From: Algibacter lectus | GTDB lineage: Bacteria; Bacteroidota; Bacteroidia; Flavobacteriales; Flavobacteriaceae | DNA: 64,000 nt | Assembly: GCF_900112395.1 (NCBI RefSeq) | Contig: NZ_FOLN01000004.1 | Location: forward strand, 62,001-126,000 | Direction of reading: 5' to 3' | Part shown: positions 35,557 through 43,919 of the stretch, one piece after another | Layout: each line of letters starts with the position of its first letter | How positions within the stretch are numbered: the stretch's first letter is position 1 | The notes under the pieces: model-generated | What the model saw: the letters and a program-made list of their open reading frames with translations, nothing else | What the model was told of the DNA's origin: nothing | Databases searched by the model: none | Made by a program: the position numbers and the translations under genes

Positions 35557-36858
35557 TTAATCATTCAATAAATCTATAAGTAATGCGGCACTCCAAGAAA
35601 AATCGTTACCTCCGTAACCAGCGGTTCCGTCTTTATGCATTTCTTTTCTAGAATCAAAATACTCATAAAACCCGTTTTTTTCAATAATTTCAATAGTATC
35701 TTGTTTTACGCGCTCTGCTATTTCAGAAAAACCATATTGTTTTAATCCTTTAAAAAGCATCCAGTTTAGGTTTATCCAAACAGGACCTCTCCAATATTTT
35801 TTAGGGTTGAAACGTTCGCTAGTTGGATCGAAAGAGGCACACAAATATTGCTGATCGCCTCCAAACTTCTCCATCATAACTTTCACCATAGAATCAGCAC
35901 GTTCTTTACTTGGAATATTTGCATACAAAGGAGCAAATGATGACGATGACAAATAACGAAGTGGTTTTTCATTACGTAAATCATAATGAATATATGCACC
36001 TAATTCTTCATCAAACAACTTATCATTAAAAGCTTTTACACTTTTATCTTGCCATTGTTTAAGCTGCTCAACTTTAGAATAATCTCCTAATAATTCATAC
36101 AAATTAATTAAACTTTGATTTGACTTAATAAGTATAGCGTTAAATAAAGGATCTTGCACTAAAAACGGTGATAATTCAGCAATTTTTTCATCACTATAAT
36201 TATGTTCTTTAGCAATATCTATAATATATAAATAATGATCGTATTCTCTTTTCGAAGGTCTTTCGGCTGCATCAACATGCGTAGTATCACGACGTTCGAA
36301 TGTATATTCTGGCGGATCCATGGTGTCCCAAATATCATCCCAAATTGGAGAATTATCGGTACCTGATTCCCAGTTATGATAAATATAAACCAAGCCTTCA
36401 TTTTGTGGATCACGCTTTGTAAAAAAGTAATTATGGTTATCGTAAACTTTGTCGATTACCGTTTCAATATACTTTAAGGTTGCAACTTTATCTTTACTAA
36501 TTCTATACATTTCCTCTAAAACAAAACCTGTAACGGGTGGCTGCGTCATCCCTGTTGATTTGTACTTTTTAGAAGATTGCGGATGTAAATCTGACCTATG
36601 AAAATCTGGACCAGGAAAATACGTATCGGTATCTGTGTGAAAGATAATATGTGGAATAAAGCCGTTTTCCCATTGTGCATCTAGCAGAGTTTCTATTTCT
36701 TGTTCTGCTTTTTGCATATCGAAATGTGCAAAACCAATAGCAATTAACCCTGAATCCCAAAACCATTGAAATGGGTATAACTTTGCGCAAGGTATGCTAA
36801 ATCCTTCTTTAAAATTGTTATTTAGAACTGTTTGAGCTCTTTCTTGTAATGCTTTCAT
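35557..36858 (-). CDS. GH63-family glycosidase, predicted mannosyl-/glucosylglycerate hydrolase
   Basis: 433-residue protein with an (alpha/alpha)6-barrel GH63-type sequence and no signal peptide, so cytoplasmic. Motifs: YPFQWFWDSGLIAIGF (residues 28-43), then NWESGTDNSPIWD with candidate general acid D168, RGPVWINLNWMLFKGL (357-372), and candidate general base E399 in GFYEYFD. Length and these positions agree with bacterial mannosylglycerate/glucosylglycerate hydrolases of GH63 (Thermus and Mycolicibacterium types), which cut the sugar from glycerate. GH37 trehalase is less likely. The downstream glycerate kinase strongly supports a glycerate-containing substrate. The exact sugar is not decidable. 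Confidence 0.78.
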   Translation of the reverse strand: MKALQERAQTVLNNNFKEGFSIPCAKLYPFQWFWDSGLIAIGFAHFDMQKAEQEIETLLDAQWENGFIPHIIFHTDTDTYFPGPDFHRSDLHPQSSKKYKSTGMTQPPVTGFVLEEMYRISKDKVATLKYIETVIDKVYDNHNYFFTKRDPQNEGLVYIYHNWESGTDNSPIWDDIWDTMDPPEYTFERRDTTHVDAAERPSKREYDHYLYIIDIAKEHNYSDEKIAELSPFLVQDPLFNAILIKSNQSLINLYELLGDYSKVEQLKQWQDKSVKAFNDKLFDEELGAYIHYDLRNEKPLRYLSSSSFAPLYANIPSKERADSMVKVMMEKFGGDQQYLCASFDPTSERFNPKKYWRGPVWINLNWMLFKGLKQYGFSEIAERVKQDTIEIIEKNGFYEYFDSRKEMHKDGTAGYGGNDFSWSAALLIDLLND

Positions 36859-36872
36859 ATCTTTTTTTATTT

Positions 36873-36912
36873 AAAAAACTCACCACTTAAAAACTTTACC
36901 AAAAGTGGTGAG
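36873..36912 (-). terminator. Hairpin with T-run between receptor and glycosidase genes
   Basis: Perfect 10-bp stem CTCACCACTT (36879-36888) / AAGTGGTGAG (36903-36912), followed on the minus strand by TTTTTT. It stops or attenuates transcription after the TonB receptor gene, so the GH63-symporter-glxK genes may be expressed at lower levels by readthrough. Confidence 0.75.
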
Positions 36913-36950
36913 CAACTAATCTAACCTCTGTAATTATGGGTTAAAACAAA

Positions 36951-36962
36951 CTAAACGTTTAG
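36951..36962. promoter_or_regulatory. Candidate LacI-family operator (receptor/GH63 boundary)
   Basis: Perfect 12-bp palindrome CTAAACGTTTAG, sharing the AAACGTTT core with the two sites at 39743-39766. It overlaps the stop codon of the TonB receptor and lies 93 bp upstream of the GH63 start. Assignment to the local LacI protein is by proximity and shared core. Confidence 0.5.
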
Positions 36963-39661
36963 AAGGTTAGCGTAGCGTTAAAAAATGCACGTCTTGGTAA
37001 AATTGGACGACCAACAAAATAATCTTGAGTTGTTGATTGTGAAAAGGCTCTCGGGTCTCCTTCTGATAAACCTTGACTATCGGCTAGGTTATAAACTGAA
37101 AACCCAAGTCTTAATTTTTTATCATCTTCAAAACCTATAGTGTATCCTGCTCCAATTCTCAATACCGTAAACCCATCTAACTCAACTAGGTTTGCGTCAT
37201 CATTAAATTGACTTCCTCTAATATTTGCAGATGCAAAAGCATCTAATTTTTTATTATCATAATCAAAACGTAAGGTTGATAATGCTGTTGGCTGTCTTCT
37301 TAACTGTTTTCCAACATTAGCACCATTTGTAACATCGCCTTCAACTAAAACTACACCATCTACAGTACCAGACTGCAATACTGTTCTTTCGTCTTTTTTA
37401 AGCTCATGACCTTGGTAAGTAAAGTTTCCGTTAAAAGAAAGATTTTCAGCAAACTTCCATAACCATGATACTTCCATACCAAGTGTTTTGGTATCTTGAA
37501 GAGTTTTTATTCCATCTACAGTACCTATAGTTCCACCGTAGTTTAATCTTTGAATAGCAACTCGATCCACAAGTGTTGTATAGTAGGCTGCAAAAGTTCC
37601 AGAGAATTTACTGCTTCCATATTTTAAACCTGTTTCAACTTGATAGATATTTTCAGGCTTATATTCACCTGCAATAACATCATTACTTACCACATTAATA
37701 CTTCTAGTTAATGGGAAGAAATATCCTTTAGACATGTTGGCGTAGGCATTTAAATTGTCGTTAATTTTATAAAGTGCAGCCAAAGATGCAGCAAAACCAG
37801 TAGTACTTACCTCTGCTCTTTTATACTCACCTGTTGCGTAACCTACGTTTTGTAATGCAGACGTTAATCCAACATCGTTATAAACTTGTTTAGTAGCTGT
37901 AGTTCCAATTTCTCTACTGGCTTTTTGATTTTCTACACGGAAACCAACATCAATACGCCATCTATCTAAAACCATCTCATCGGTTAAGTAAAACGCTGTT
38001 CTATCTTGAGTAAGAAACGTTGCAGCAGTACGCCCAATTCTGGCTGTTAATCCATTTTCTGCTAAAATAACATCGTCACCATTAACATCAGTAAATGAAA
38101 GATTTACTAACTCTGGAGCATCATTAAATGCTGATAATGTTCGGTATTGCCAGTTATTATCCTCTCCTTGCGAAGATGTTAAATACGTACCTAAAGTAAT
38201 ATTGTGCTCAACTTTATCTCCTTCTAATTTTTTAGTGATACTAAACTCACCTGTTAAATCTGTAATAGGTCTATTTCTGTCAATATTTAAGTTATCAATA
38301 ACTCTATCATTTGCCGCAAGCGCTGTTCCTCCAACATAAGATGCATTAATATTAGTAGCACCAGCATAACCATATGCATCTAAATAATCGCTTAAATTAG
38401 CAGGGGTATTTACCGTACCACTAGCCGCAACATACAATCCAAAATTATTTACATAATCGGATACTTTTACTTTAGAATTAATTTTCCAATCGTTCCCTAA
38501 ATCGTAATCAAAAACTCCCATAGCATAGAACCCTTTAGTGTGTACACCATCTCCTATTGGGCTTTTATATTCTCCAGCTGGAGTTAAAAAACTAATATTT
38601 CTAACGTGTGAAGAATTTAATTGATAAACCGTTTCGCCATCATTACCCGTAATTCTTTCTCGAGAATCTCCATCTAAAGGCAGACCTAATAAAAACTGAG
38701 CTTTATCATCAATAAACTGCGTGTAGAAAGTAAAAGATCCGTTTTCGAATTTCTTTTTTAAATTTCCTCTAAACTGATATCCTTTTGTTGGTAATCCAAA
38801 ATCTAAAGGTCCATCATCCTTACGAACAAAACCAGATACTGCATAGTAAGTTTTAGAGTCTTCTCCTCCTACTTTACCACCAGAATAAAATTCTCCTTTT
38901 ATTCTTCCTTTGGTTGCTACTTCAAAATTTATAATATTTTCATCATTAGTATCACCTGTTTTAGAAATGTAGTTCATCACACCTGCTGTAGAACCCGCAC
39001 CATATAAAATAGACGAACCTCCACGTACAAACTCTACACCTTTTACACCTTGATCTACTTTAGCATAAACATCTCCGGCCGTAGAACTCAATCCGTAACC
39101 AGCTAACGTTAAGCCATCATATTGTATCGGAGAAAAATCGTTTTGACCTCCAGAAGGTAAACCTCTAACAAATATATTTGTAGCAGCTTCACCTCCACCA
39201 CCATCGGCAACAATACCAGGGATAGAAGCCACAATATCAGCTTGACTATTCGCATTTAAACGTGTTAACTCTTGAGCCTTTAATGATGAAATTGAATTTG
39301 GCGTTTCTTTTTGAGATCTAAACGTAGAAGATGCCGTTAATACAACCTCATCTAAAGTGTTTCCTCCTTCAACCATAACAAAATCCAAAGTCATTGCACC
39401 TCCGCTTAATGTTACTGTTTTATTTAAAGTTTCGTAACCTAAAAAGGATACTATAATTTTTTGTGCTCCGGAAACACTTGTGGTAAAACTATAATTACCA
39501 TCAAAATCGGTAGTGGCTCCCGAAGAGCTTCCTTCAATTAAAACGTTTGCCCCTGTTACAGGAACACCCGAATTGTCTTTAACTGTTCCTTTAATGTCTG
39601 TTTGCGCAAACATTGTAGAAACACTAAAAACACATAACAGTGTGTAAAATAATTTGGTCAT
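36959..39661 (-). CDS. TonB-dependent receptor with CarboxypepD_reg-like domain
   Basis: 900-residue outer-membrane beta-barrel. Signal peptide (residues 1-19, ending TMFAQ), an N-terminal carboxypeptidase-regulatory-like domain (TDIKGTVKDNSGVPVTGANVLIEG..., ~20-105), plug (~115-235) with RGLPSGGQNDFSPIQYDG and VEFVRGGSSILYGAGSTAGVMN, then the barrel ending in aromatic NATLTF. There is no adjacent SusD, so it is probably not a glycan-binding SusCD pair but takes up a small solute. It is divergent from the LacI regulator, and the operators lie between. Predicted cargo: glycosylglycerate. Confidence 0.88.
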   Translation of the reverse strand: MTKLFYTLLCVFSVSTMFAQTDIKGTVKDNSGVPVTGANVLIEGSSSGATTDFDGNYSFTTSVSGAQKIIVSFLGYETLNKTVTLSGGAMTLDFVMVEGGNTLDEVVLTASSTFRSQKETPNSISSLKAQELTRLNANSQADIVASIPGIVADGGGGEAATNIFVRGLPSGGQNDFSPIQYDGLTLAGYGLSSTAGDVYAKVDQGVKGVEFVRGGSSILYGAGSTAGVMNYISKTGDTNDENIINFEVATKGRIKGEFYSGGKVGGEDSKTYYAVSGFVRKDDGPLDFGLPTKGYQFRGNLKKKFENGSFTFYTQFIDDKAQFLLGLPLDGDSRERITGNDGETVYQLNSSHVRNISFLTPAGEYKSPIGDGVHTKGFYAMGVFDYDLGNDWKINSKVKVSDYVNNFGLYVAASGTVNTPANLSDYLDAYGYAGATNINASYVGGTALAANDRVIDNLNIDRNRPITDLTGEFSITKKLEGDKVEHNITLGTYLTSSQGEDNNWQYRTLSAFNDAPELVNLSFTDVNGDDVILAENGLTARIGRTAATFLTQDRTAFYLTDEMVLDRWRIDVGFRVENQKASREIGTTATKQVYNDVGLTSALQNVGYATGEYKRAEVSTTGFAASLAALYKINDNLNAYANMSKGYFFPLTRSINVVSNDVIAGEYKPENIYQVETGLKYGSSKFSGTFAAYYTTLVDRVAIQRLNYGGTIGTVDGIKTLQDTKTLGMEVSWLWKFAENLSFNGNFTYQGHELKKDERTVLQSGTVDGVVLVEGDVTNGANVGKQLRRQPTALSTLRFDYDNKKLDAFASANIRGSQFNDDANLVELDGFTVLRIGAGYTIGFEDDKKLRLGFSVYNLADSQGLSEGDPRAFSQSTTQDYFVGRPILPRRAFFNATLTF

Positions 39662-39688
39662 AATATTTAGTTTTAGTTAATTTTTATC

Positions 39689-39696
39689 CAAATTTA
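39689..39696 (-). promoter_or_regulatory. Bacteroidota -7 promoter element for the TonB receptor
   Basis: TAAATTTG on the minus strand (TAnnTTTG), 28 bp before the receptor start. The candidate operators lie about 47-77 bp upstream of it, a position that could serve either repression by looping or activation. Confidence 0.5.
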
Positions 39697-39742
39697 TAAC
39701 GACATACATATAAAAAGTTCTAAAAAATTATCATATTTTCAC

Positions 39743-39766
39743 GCAAACGTTTGCGGAAACGTTTGT
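39743..39766. promoter_or_regulatory. Two adjacent candidate LacI operators
   Basis: GCAAACGTTTGC (39743-39754) is a perfect 12-bp palindrome; GGAAACGTTTGT (39755-39766) is a near repeat directly beside it. Their CG centres are 12 bp apart. Both have the central CpG and AAACGTTT core typical of LacI/PurR-type operators. They lie between the divergent receptor and lacI genes, so could control both. Confidence 0.65.
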
Positions 39767-39802
39767 TATTTGTATTTTTTTTAACAAAACACTATAATTA
39801 AG

Positions 39803-40825
39803 ATGAAAAAAGAAGCTGTCACCCTAAAAAAACTAGCCCAAACACTTGATTTATCGATATCTACAGTATCAAGAGCACTTAGTAATCATCCAGATATTAG
39901 TGAAGAAACTAAAGAAAAGGTTAGAAAACTTGCCGATGCCCTGCACTATGTACCAAACATTTTTGCTCAAGGGTTTAGAAATCGAAAAACTAAAATTATT
40001 GGTGTTGTTGTACCCAACATTACACATTACTTTACAACCACCATGGTAAGAGGCATTTTAGAAGAAGCCGCCATTAAAGGATACCGCGTTATTATTTCTG
40101 AATCTAATAACGATCCGTTAAGGCAAACCGAAATGCTAAACACCATGTTGCAATTTGGAGTTGATGGAATTTTGGTGTCTTTAACTAAAATGACACGCGA
40201 TATCGACGATGTACTAAAAATTTTAAATAAAATCCCGCTTATCCTATTTGACAAAGTTTCGAGTAAAATTCCCTGTACACAAATTACCATAAACGATGAA
40301 GAAGCCGCCCATGATGCCGTTGAGCACTTAATAAATATTGGCAAAAAGCGCATTGCTATTATAAAAGAACGTGATTTCTCTTACACTTCGGAAAAAAGAT
40401 ATGCCGGTTATCTAAGCGCTCTAAAAGAACATAATTTAGAGATAGATGAAAAACTAATTATAAGTGTAGATGATATTTCTACCCAGCATGGCCAACAGAT
40501 GACCAATCATTTATTAAGCATAAAAAACCCACCAGACGCCATTTTCGCTATTACCGATAGTGCGGCTATAGGTGTTATACAAACGCTTAAAAAATTCGAT
40601 ATAAAAATACCAGAAGAAATTGCTGTGGTTGGCTTTAGTAATTCTCGCCGATCTACTGTAATCGAACCTAACCTTACAACTGTAGATCAACCTGGTGAAA
40701 CCATTGGAAAAAACGCTGTAAAGTACTTAATAGATGAAATTGAAAACACAGTAGAAAACGTATCAAATAAATTAATTGAAATAAAAGGCACTTTAATAAT
40801 TAGAGATTCCACTTTTAAAGTTTAA
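39803..40825 (+). CDS. LacI-family transcriptional regulator
   Basis: 340 residues. The N-terminal helix-turn-helix and hinge (VTLKKLAQTLDLSISTVSRALSNHPDISEETKEKV... VPNIFAQGFRN) are classic LacI, and residues ~65-335 form the periplasmic-binding-like effector domain (IIGVVVPNITHYFTTTMVRGIL; VAVVGFSNSRRSTVIEPNLTTVDQP). Divergent from the TonB receptor, with two adjacent palindromic operators in between. It likely controls the receptor and the glycosidase-symporter-kinase genes in response to the sugar or the intact glycoside. Confidence 0.93.
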   Translation: MKKEAVTLKKLAQTLDLSISTVSRALSNHPDISEETKEKVRKLADALHYVPNIFAQGFRNRKTKIIGVVVPNITHYFTTTMVRGILEEAAIKGYRVIISESNNDPLRQTEMLNTMLQFGVDGILVSLTKMTRDIDDVLKILNKIPLILFDKVSSKIPCTQITINDEEAAHDAVEHLINIGKKRIAIIKERDFSYTSEKRYAGYLSALKEHNLEIDEKLIISVDDISTQHGQQMTNHLLSIKNPPDAIFAITDSAAIGVIQTLKKFDIKIPEEIAVVGFSNSRRSTVIEPNLTTVDQPGETIGKNAVKYLIDEIENTVENVSNKLIEIKGTLIIRDSTFKV

Positions 40826-40864
40826 AATTTCTAAAAGATTACCACTTTAGTACCTCAATTTTAA

Positions 40865-40872
40865 TATTTTTG
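40865..40872 (+). promoter_or_regulatory. Bacteroidota -7 promoter element for uppP
   Basis: TATTTTTG matches TAnnTTTG and ends only 4 bp before the uppP ATG, which would give a leaderless or near-leaderless mRNA. uppP therefore appears to have its own promoter. Confidence 0.4.
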
Positions 40873-40876
40873 CGCC

Positions 40877-41671
40877 ATGGAAATAATAGATGCAATTATA
40901 CTCGGTATTATTCAGGGACTTACCGAATTTTTACCCGTTTCGTCAAGTGGACATTTAGAGCTAGGAAAAGCCATTTTAGGTGACAATTCTGTTCCAGAAG
41001 AAAGCTTACTTTTTACTGTAGTACTTCACTTTGCAACAGCACTAAGTACTATTGTTATTTTTAGAAAAGATATTCTAAGTTTGATAAAAGGCGCTCTAAA
41101 ATTTGAATGGAACGAAGATTTACAGTTTATTTCTAAAATTGCAGTTTCCATGATTCCAGCAGTTATTGTTGGTTTATTTTTTGAAGAACAACTAGAATCT
41201 CTTTTTGGAGGCAATATTTTACTCGTAGGTTGCATGCTTATTGTAACAGCCGTTTTATTATACTTAGCCGATAAAGCTAAAGACACCGACAAAAACGTGA
41301 CTTTTAAAAACGCATTTATTATTGGTATATCTCAAGCTATTGCCATGTTACCAGGTATTTCGCGTTCTGGAGCAACAATTTCTACCTCGGTTTTATTAGG
41401 AAATGATAAAACAAAAGCGGCTCGTTTTTCATTTTTAATGGTTGTTCCTTTAATTTTTGGAAAAATAGCAAAAGACCTTTTAAGTGGCGATTTAACTTAT
41501 GATAGCGGAAACTTTACTGCCCTTTCCATTGGTTTTGTAGCAGCATTTGTTGCTGGGTTATTTGCTTGTACTTGGATGATTTCTTTAGTGAAGAAAAGTA
41601 AATTATCATATTTTGCTATCTACTGTTTAGCGGTAGGAGTTATTGCTATTATTTACGCTTTATTAAACTAA
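40877..41671 (+). CDS. uppP: Undecaprenyl-diphosphatase
   Basis: 264-residue inner-membrane phosphatase recycling undecaprenyl pyrophosphate for peptidoglycan and glycan assembly (BacA/UppP). About eight transmembrane segments. The catalytic motifs are EFLPVSSSGH with Glu in LTEF (residues ~16-28) and the second active-site motif PGISRSG (residues ~159-165). One base separates it from truB. In relatives the gene directly follows ftsX-DUF3098, but here a catabolic locus lies between. Confidence 0.95.
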   Translation: MEIIDAIILGIIQGLTEFLPVSSSGHLELGKAILGDNSVPEESLLFTVVLHFATALSTIVIFRKDILSLIKGALKFEWNEDLQFISKIAVSMIPAVIVGLFFEEQLESLFGGNILLVGCMLIVTAVLLYLADKAKDTDKNVTFKNAFIIGISQAIAMLPGISRSGATISTSVLLGNDKTKAARFSFLMVVPLIFGKIAKDLLSGDLTYDSGNFTALSIGFVAAFVAGLFACTWMISLVKKSKLSYFAIYCLAVGVIAIIYALLN

Positions 41672-41672
41672 G

Positions 41673-42365
41673 ATGAAAACTGTTGACGATTACCAAGCTG
41701 GAGAAGTACTATTAATTGATAAACCTCTAAACTGGACTTCTTTTCAGGTGGTGAATAAACTACGTTGGGAAATACGTCAAGCTTTCAACATAAAAAAAAT
41801 AAAAGTTGGTCATGCCGGAACTTTAGACCCTTTGGCTACAGGTTTATTGGTAATTTGCACCGGAAAAATGACAAAACAAATTGACACCTTTCAAGGTCAA
41901 ATAAAAGAATACACAGGTACTTTTGTTTTAGGTGGTACTACACCATCTTATGATTTGGAAACCGAGGTTAATGAAACTTTTGAAACCAAACATATTACCG
42001 AAGATTTAATACATAGTACTACAGCACAATTTACAGGAGAAATTGAACAATTCCCGCCTATATTTTCAGCATTAAAAAAAGACGGAAAACGCTTATACGA
42101 GTACGCTCGCGCAGGAGAAACGGTTGAGATTAAATCGAGAAAAGTGCAAGTTTCTGAGTTTGAAATCACAAAAATTGATGGTTTAAATATTGATTTCAGA
42201 ATTGTTTGCAGTAAAGGAACTTATATACGCTCTCTGGCTCACGATTTTGGAAGAGCATTGCAATCTGGCGCGCATCTATCGGCATTACGTAGAACTAAAA
42301 TTGGCGACTTCAATGTTGCAAACGGTGTTTCTATAGAAGACTTCATTGCATCGTTAAAAGTCTAA
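41673..42365 (+). CDS. truB: tRNA pseudouridine(55) synthase TruB
   Basis: 230-residue enzyme converting U55 of the T-loop to pseudouridine. Motif I KVGHAGTLDPLATGLL holds the catalytic Asp (in TLDPLA, residue ~52); also IDKPLNWTSFQVV and YIRSLAHDFG. Slightly shorter than the E. coli enzyme since the C-terminal PUA-like part is reduced, as usual in Bacteroidota. One base after uppP, so cotranscribed. Confidence 0.95.
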   Translation: MKTVDDYQAGEVLLIDKPLNWTSFQVVNKLRWEIRQAFNIKKIKVGHAGTLDPLATGLLVICTGKMTKQIDTFQGQIKEYTGTFVLGGTTPSYDLETEVNETFETKHITEDLIHSTTAQFTGEIEQFPPIFSALKKDGKRLYEYARAGETVEIKSRKVQVSEFEITKIDGLNIDFRIVCSKGTYIRSLAHDFGRALQSGAHLSALRRTKIGDFNVANGVSIEDFIASLKV

Positions 42366-42417
42366 TATCACTACTTTTCCGTATATTTATTAAACATTTG
42401 CTCTTAAATCCACCGAT

Positions 42418-43134
42418 TTGAACCTAACGGATCAACATAAAGCTCTACTTATTACGCTCCTAATTTCGGGAACCGTACTGCTTACTGTATTCAATATCGG
42501 ACTTAAACGGCAAAATGAATTAACTGCTGAAAGTTACTACGAACTAGAATCTGAAAAGGAACTTACCAAAGAAGACGTTAAAACACTTGAAACGCTCGAA
42601 AAGCTTAATAAAACTAAAGCAGAGACGAATTCGGCCTTTAACGAAACGCAAAAAAGCAAACATTTTGCTCAGGCTTACACTACGGTTGCACCACCAGAAG
42701 ATTATGTTCCACAGAGCCAAAGCAACGAGGAAAGTGCCGATGCATCGTATATTAAAAAATACGAGGCGATAGACTCTAAACTGGATAAAGACCAACTATC
42801 CTCTTTCAATAAAGTAAACGACTTACTAAAAAAACAAAAAGACGAAGCTAATAACTCAAAAAGCACCATAAGCTTTTCGCTTTCTAATCGCGAAAAAATC
42901 TACATCCCTATTCCTGTTTATCTATGTGAAGTTGATGGTAAAGTAGTTGTAAATATTAAAGTAAATTCTAGTGGAAATGTTACCGATGCATATTTAAACA
43001 GATCGTCCAACTCATCGAACGATTGTTTAATCAAACATGCCTTGGAATACGCTAAAAAATCGAGATTTAGTAGCGATGGTTCCAAGGCATCTCAAATTGG
43101 AAGTATTACTTTTAATTTCGTAGGGAAGCATTAG
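42418..43134 (+). CDS. Membrane-anchored protein with TonB C-terminal-like domain
   Basis: 238 residues. One N-terminal transmembrane helix (LLITLLISGTVLLTVFNIGL, ~9-28), a charged periplasmic spacer (~30-165), and a C-terminal region (IPVYLCEVDGKVVVNIKVNSSGNVTDAYLNRSSNSSNDCLIKHALEYAKKSRFS) of the TonB/energy-transducer C-terminal type, often annotated in Bacteroidota as energy transducer TonB-like. Starts at TTG; no ATG precedes the helix. Directly downstream of truB by 52 bp on the same strand. Its 3' end overlaps the convergent thioredoxin-like gene by 4 bp. No partner receptor is assigned. Confidence 0.65.
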   Translation: MNLTDQHKALLITLLISGTVLLTVFNIGLKRQNELTAESYYELESEKELTKEDVKTLETLEKLNKTKAETNSAFNETQKSKHFAQAYTTVAPPEDYVPQSQSNEESADASYIKKYEAIDSKLDKDQLSSFNKVNDLLKKQKDEANNSKSTISFSLSNREKIYIPIPVYLCEVDGKVVVNIKVNSSGNVTDAYLNRSSNSSNDCLIKHALEYAKKSRFSSDGSKASQIGSITFNFVGKH

Positions 43135-43751
43135 GCCACAGTAAATGGGCTCACTTCCTTTAGAATTTTAGCGACATCCTTAATAATATTTTGTCCTTTA
43201 TCTTTATTGTACCAATGTTGTAAATCTTCTTTAAACTCTGGTGTTAAGCCTCCATTTTCAGCTTTAAATCTATTCACTAAATTAGTTGCTTCACTTGGTC
43301 TTGGTCCAAAGGTGTTTAAAACTTCACCTGTAGCATCATCAATCATGATAACTTTAGGAATAGCACGACCACCATTAGTTAAAAACGCATCGATAAGTTC
43401 TAGATTTTCATCACGAAGCACCACTTTCATATCGATATTATCATTCAACTCTGCCATTTTATTAATAGCAGGTAAAACATGGGCAGCATCGCCACACCAG
43501 CTTTCTGTAATAACTAACCAAGTCGATTTTTTATCAAAAGCTTCTATTTGTTTTCTATCGTCTTCAGTAATTTTTATCGTTTTGTCCCAACGTTTCATAC
43601 GCTTATCATTAAGCCTTGTATAATTAGCCAAATCGTCATTTTGCACAGGGCCTGTACTTGCATTTTCTTCTACCAGGTTTTTAACCAAATCTCTGTAAGC
43701 TTGGTATGTTACACTGTTTTTTAATCCGGAATTTATAATTGAGTTACTCAT
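43131..43751 (-). CDS. Thioredoxin-fold protein with a single active-site cysteine
   Basis: 206 residues. The thioredoxin-fold active site reads ESWCGDAAHVLP (Cys at ~residue 92), so CxxC is CGDA and the resolving cysteine is missing. A similar WCGD pattern is common in a thioredoxin-like family of Bacteroidota and Firmicutes; it cannot act as a dithiol oxidoreductase and may bind or sense bacillithiol/cysteine mixed disulfides. The ATG at 43751 (MSNSIINSGLK) is preferred over an in-frame upstream ATG at 43775. Function is not known. Confidence 0.75.
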   Translation of the reverse strand: MSNSIINSGLKNSVTYQAYRDLVKNLVEENASTGPVQNDDLANYTRLNDKRMKRWDKTIKITEDDRKQIEAFDKKSTWLVITESWCGDAAHVLPAINKMAELNDNIDMKVVLRDENLELIDAFLTNGGRAIPKVIMIDDATGEVLNTFGPRPSEATNLVNRFKAENGGLTPEFKEDLQHWYNKDKGQNIIKDVAKILKEVSPFTVA

Positions 43752-43919
43752 AATATTCTTTTTTAACTTATACAAAATTAGTATCTTGTACCTTGATTTA
43801 TGCTGACTTTTGTCATGTTTTAATTACAAAACTTACACTATTTTAAATAGGTTTAAAATTTTAAGGATGCGGATAAGGCAAAATGATGAAAAAATTAAAC
43901 CTTTAAAATTACAATAATA

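Noticed and set aside
35557-36858. Reading the GH63-type enzyme as a trehalase (GH37)
   Set aside because: The locus holds a glycerate kinase and no trehalose-specific gene, and length and motif positions fit GH63 glycerate-glycoside hydrolases better. The alternative is kept open in the feature.
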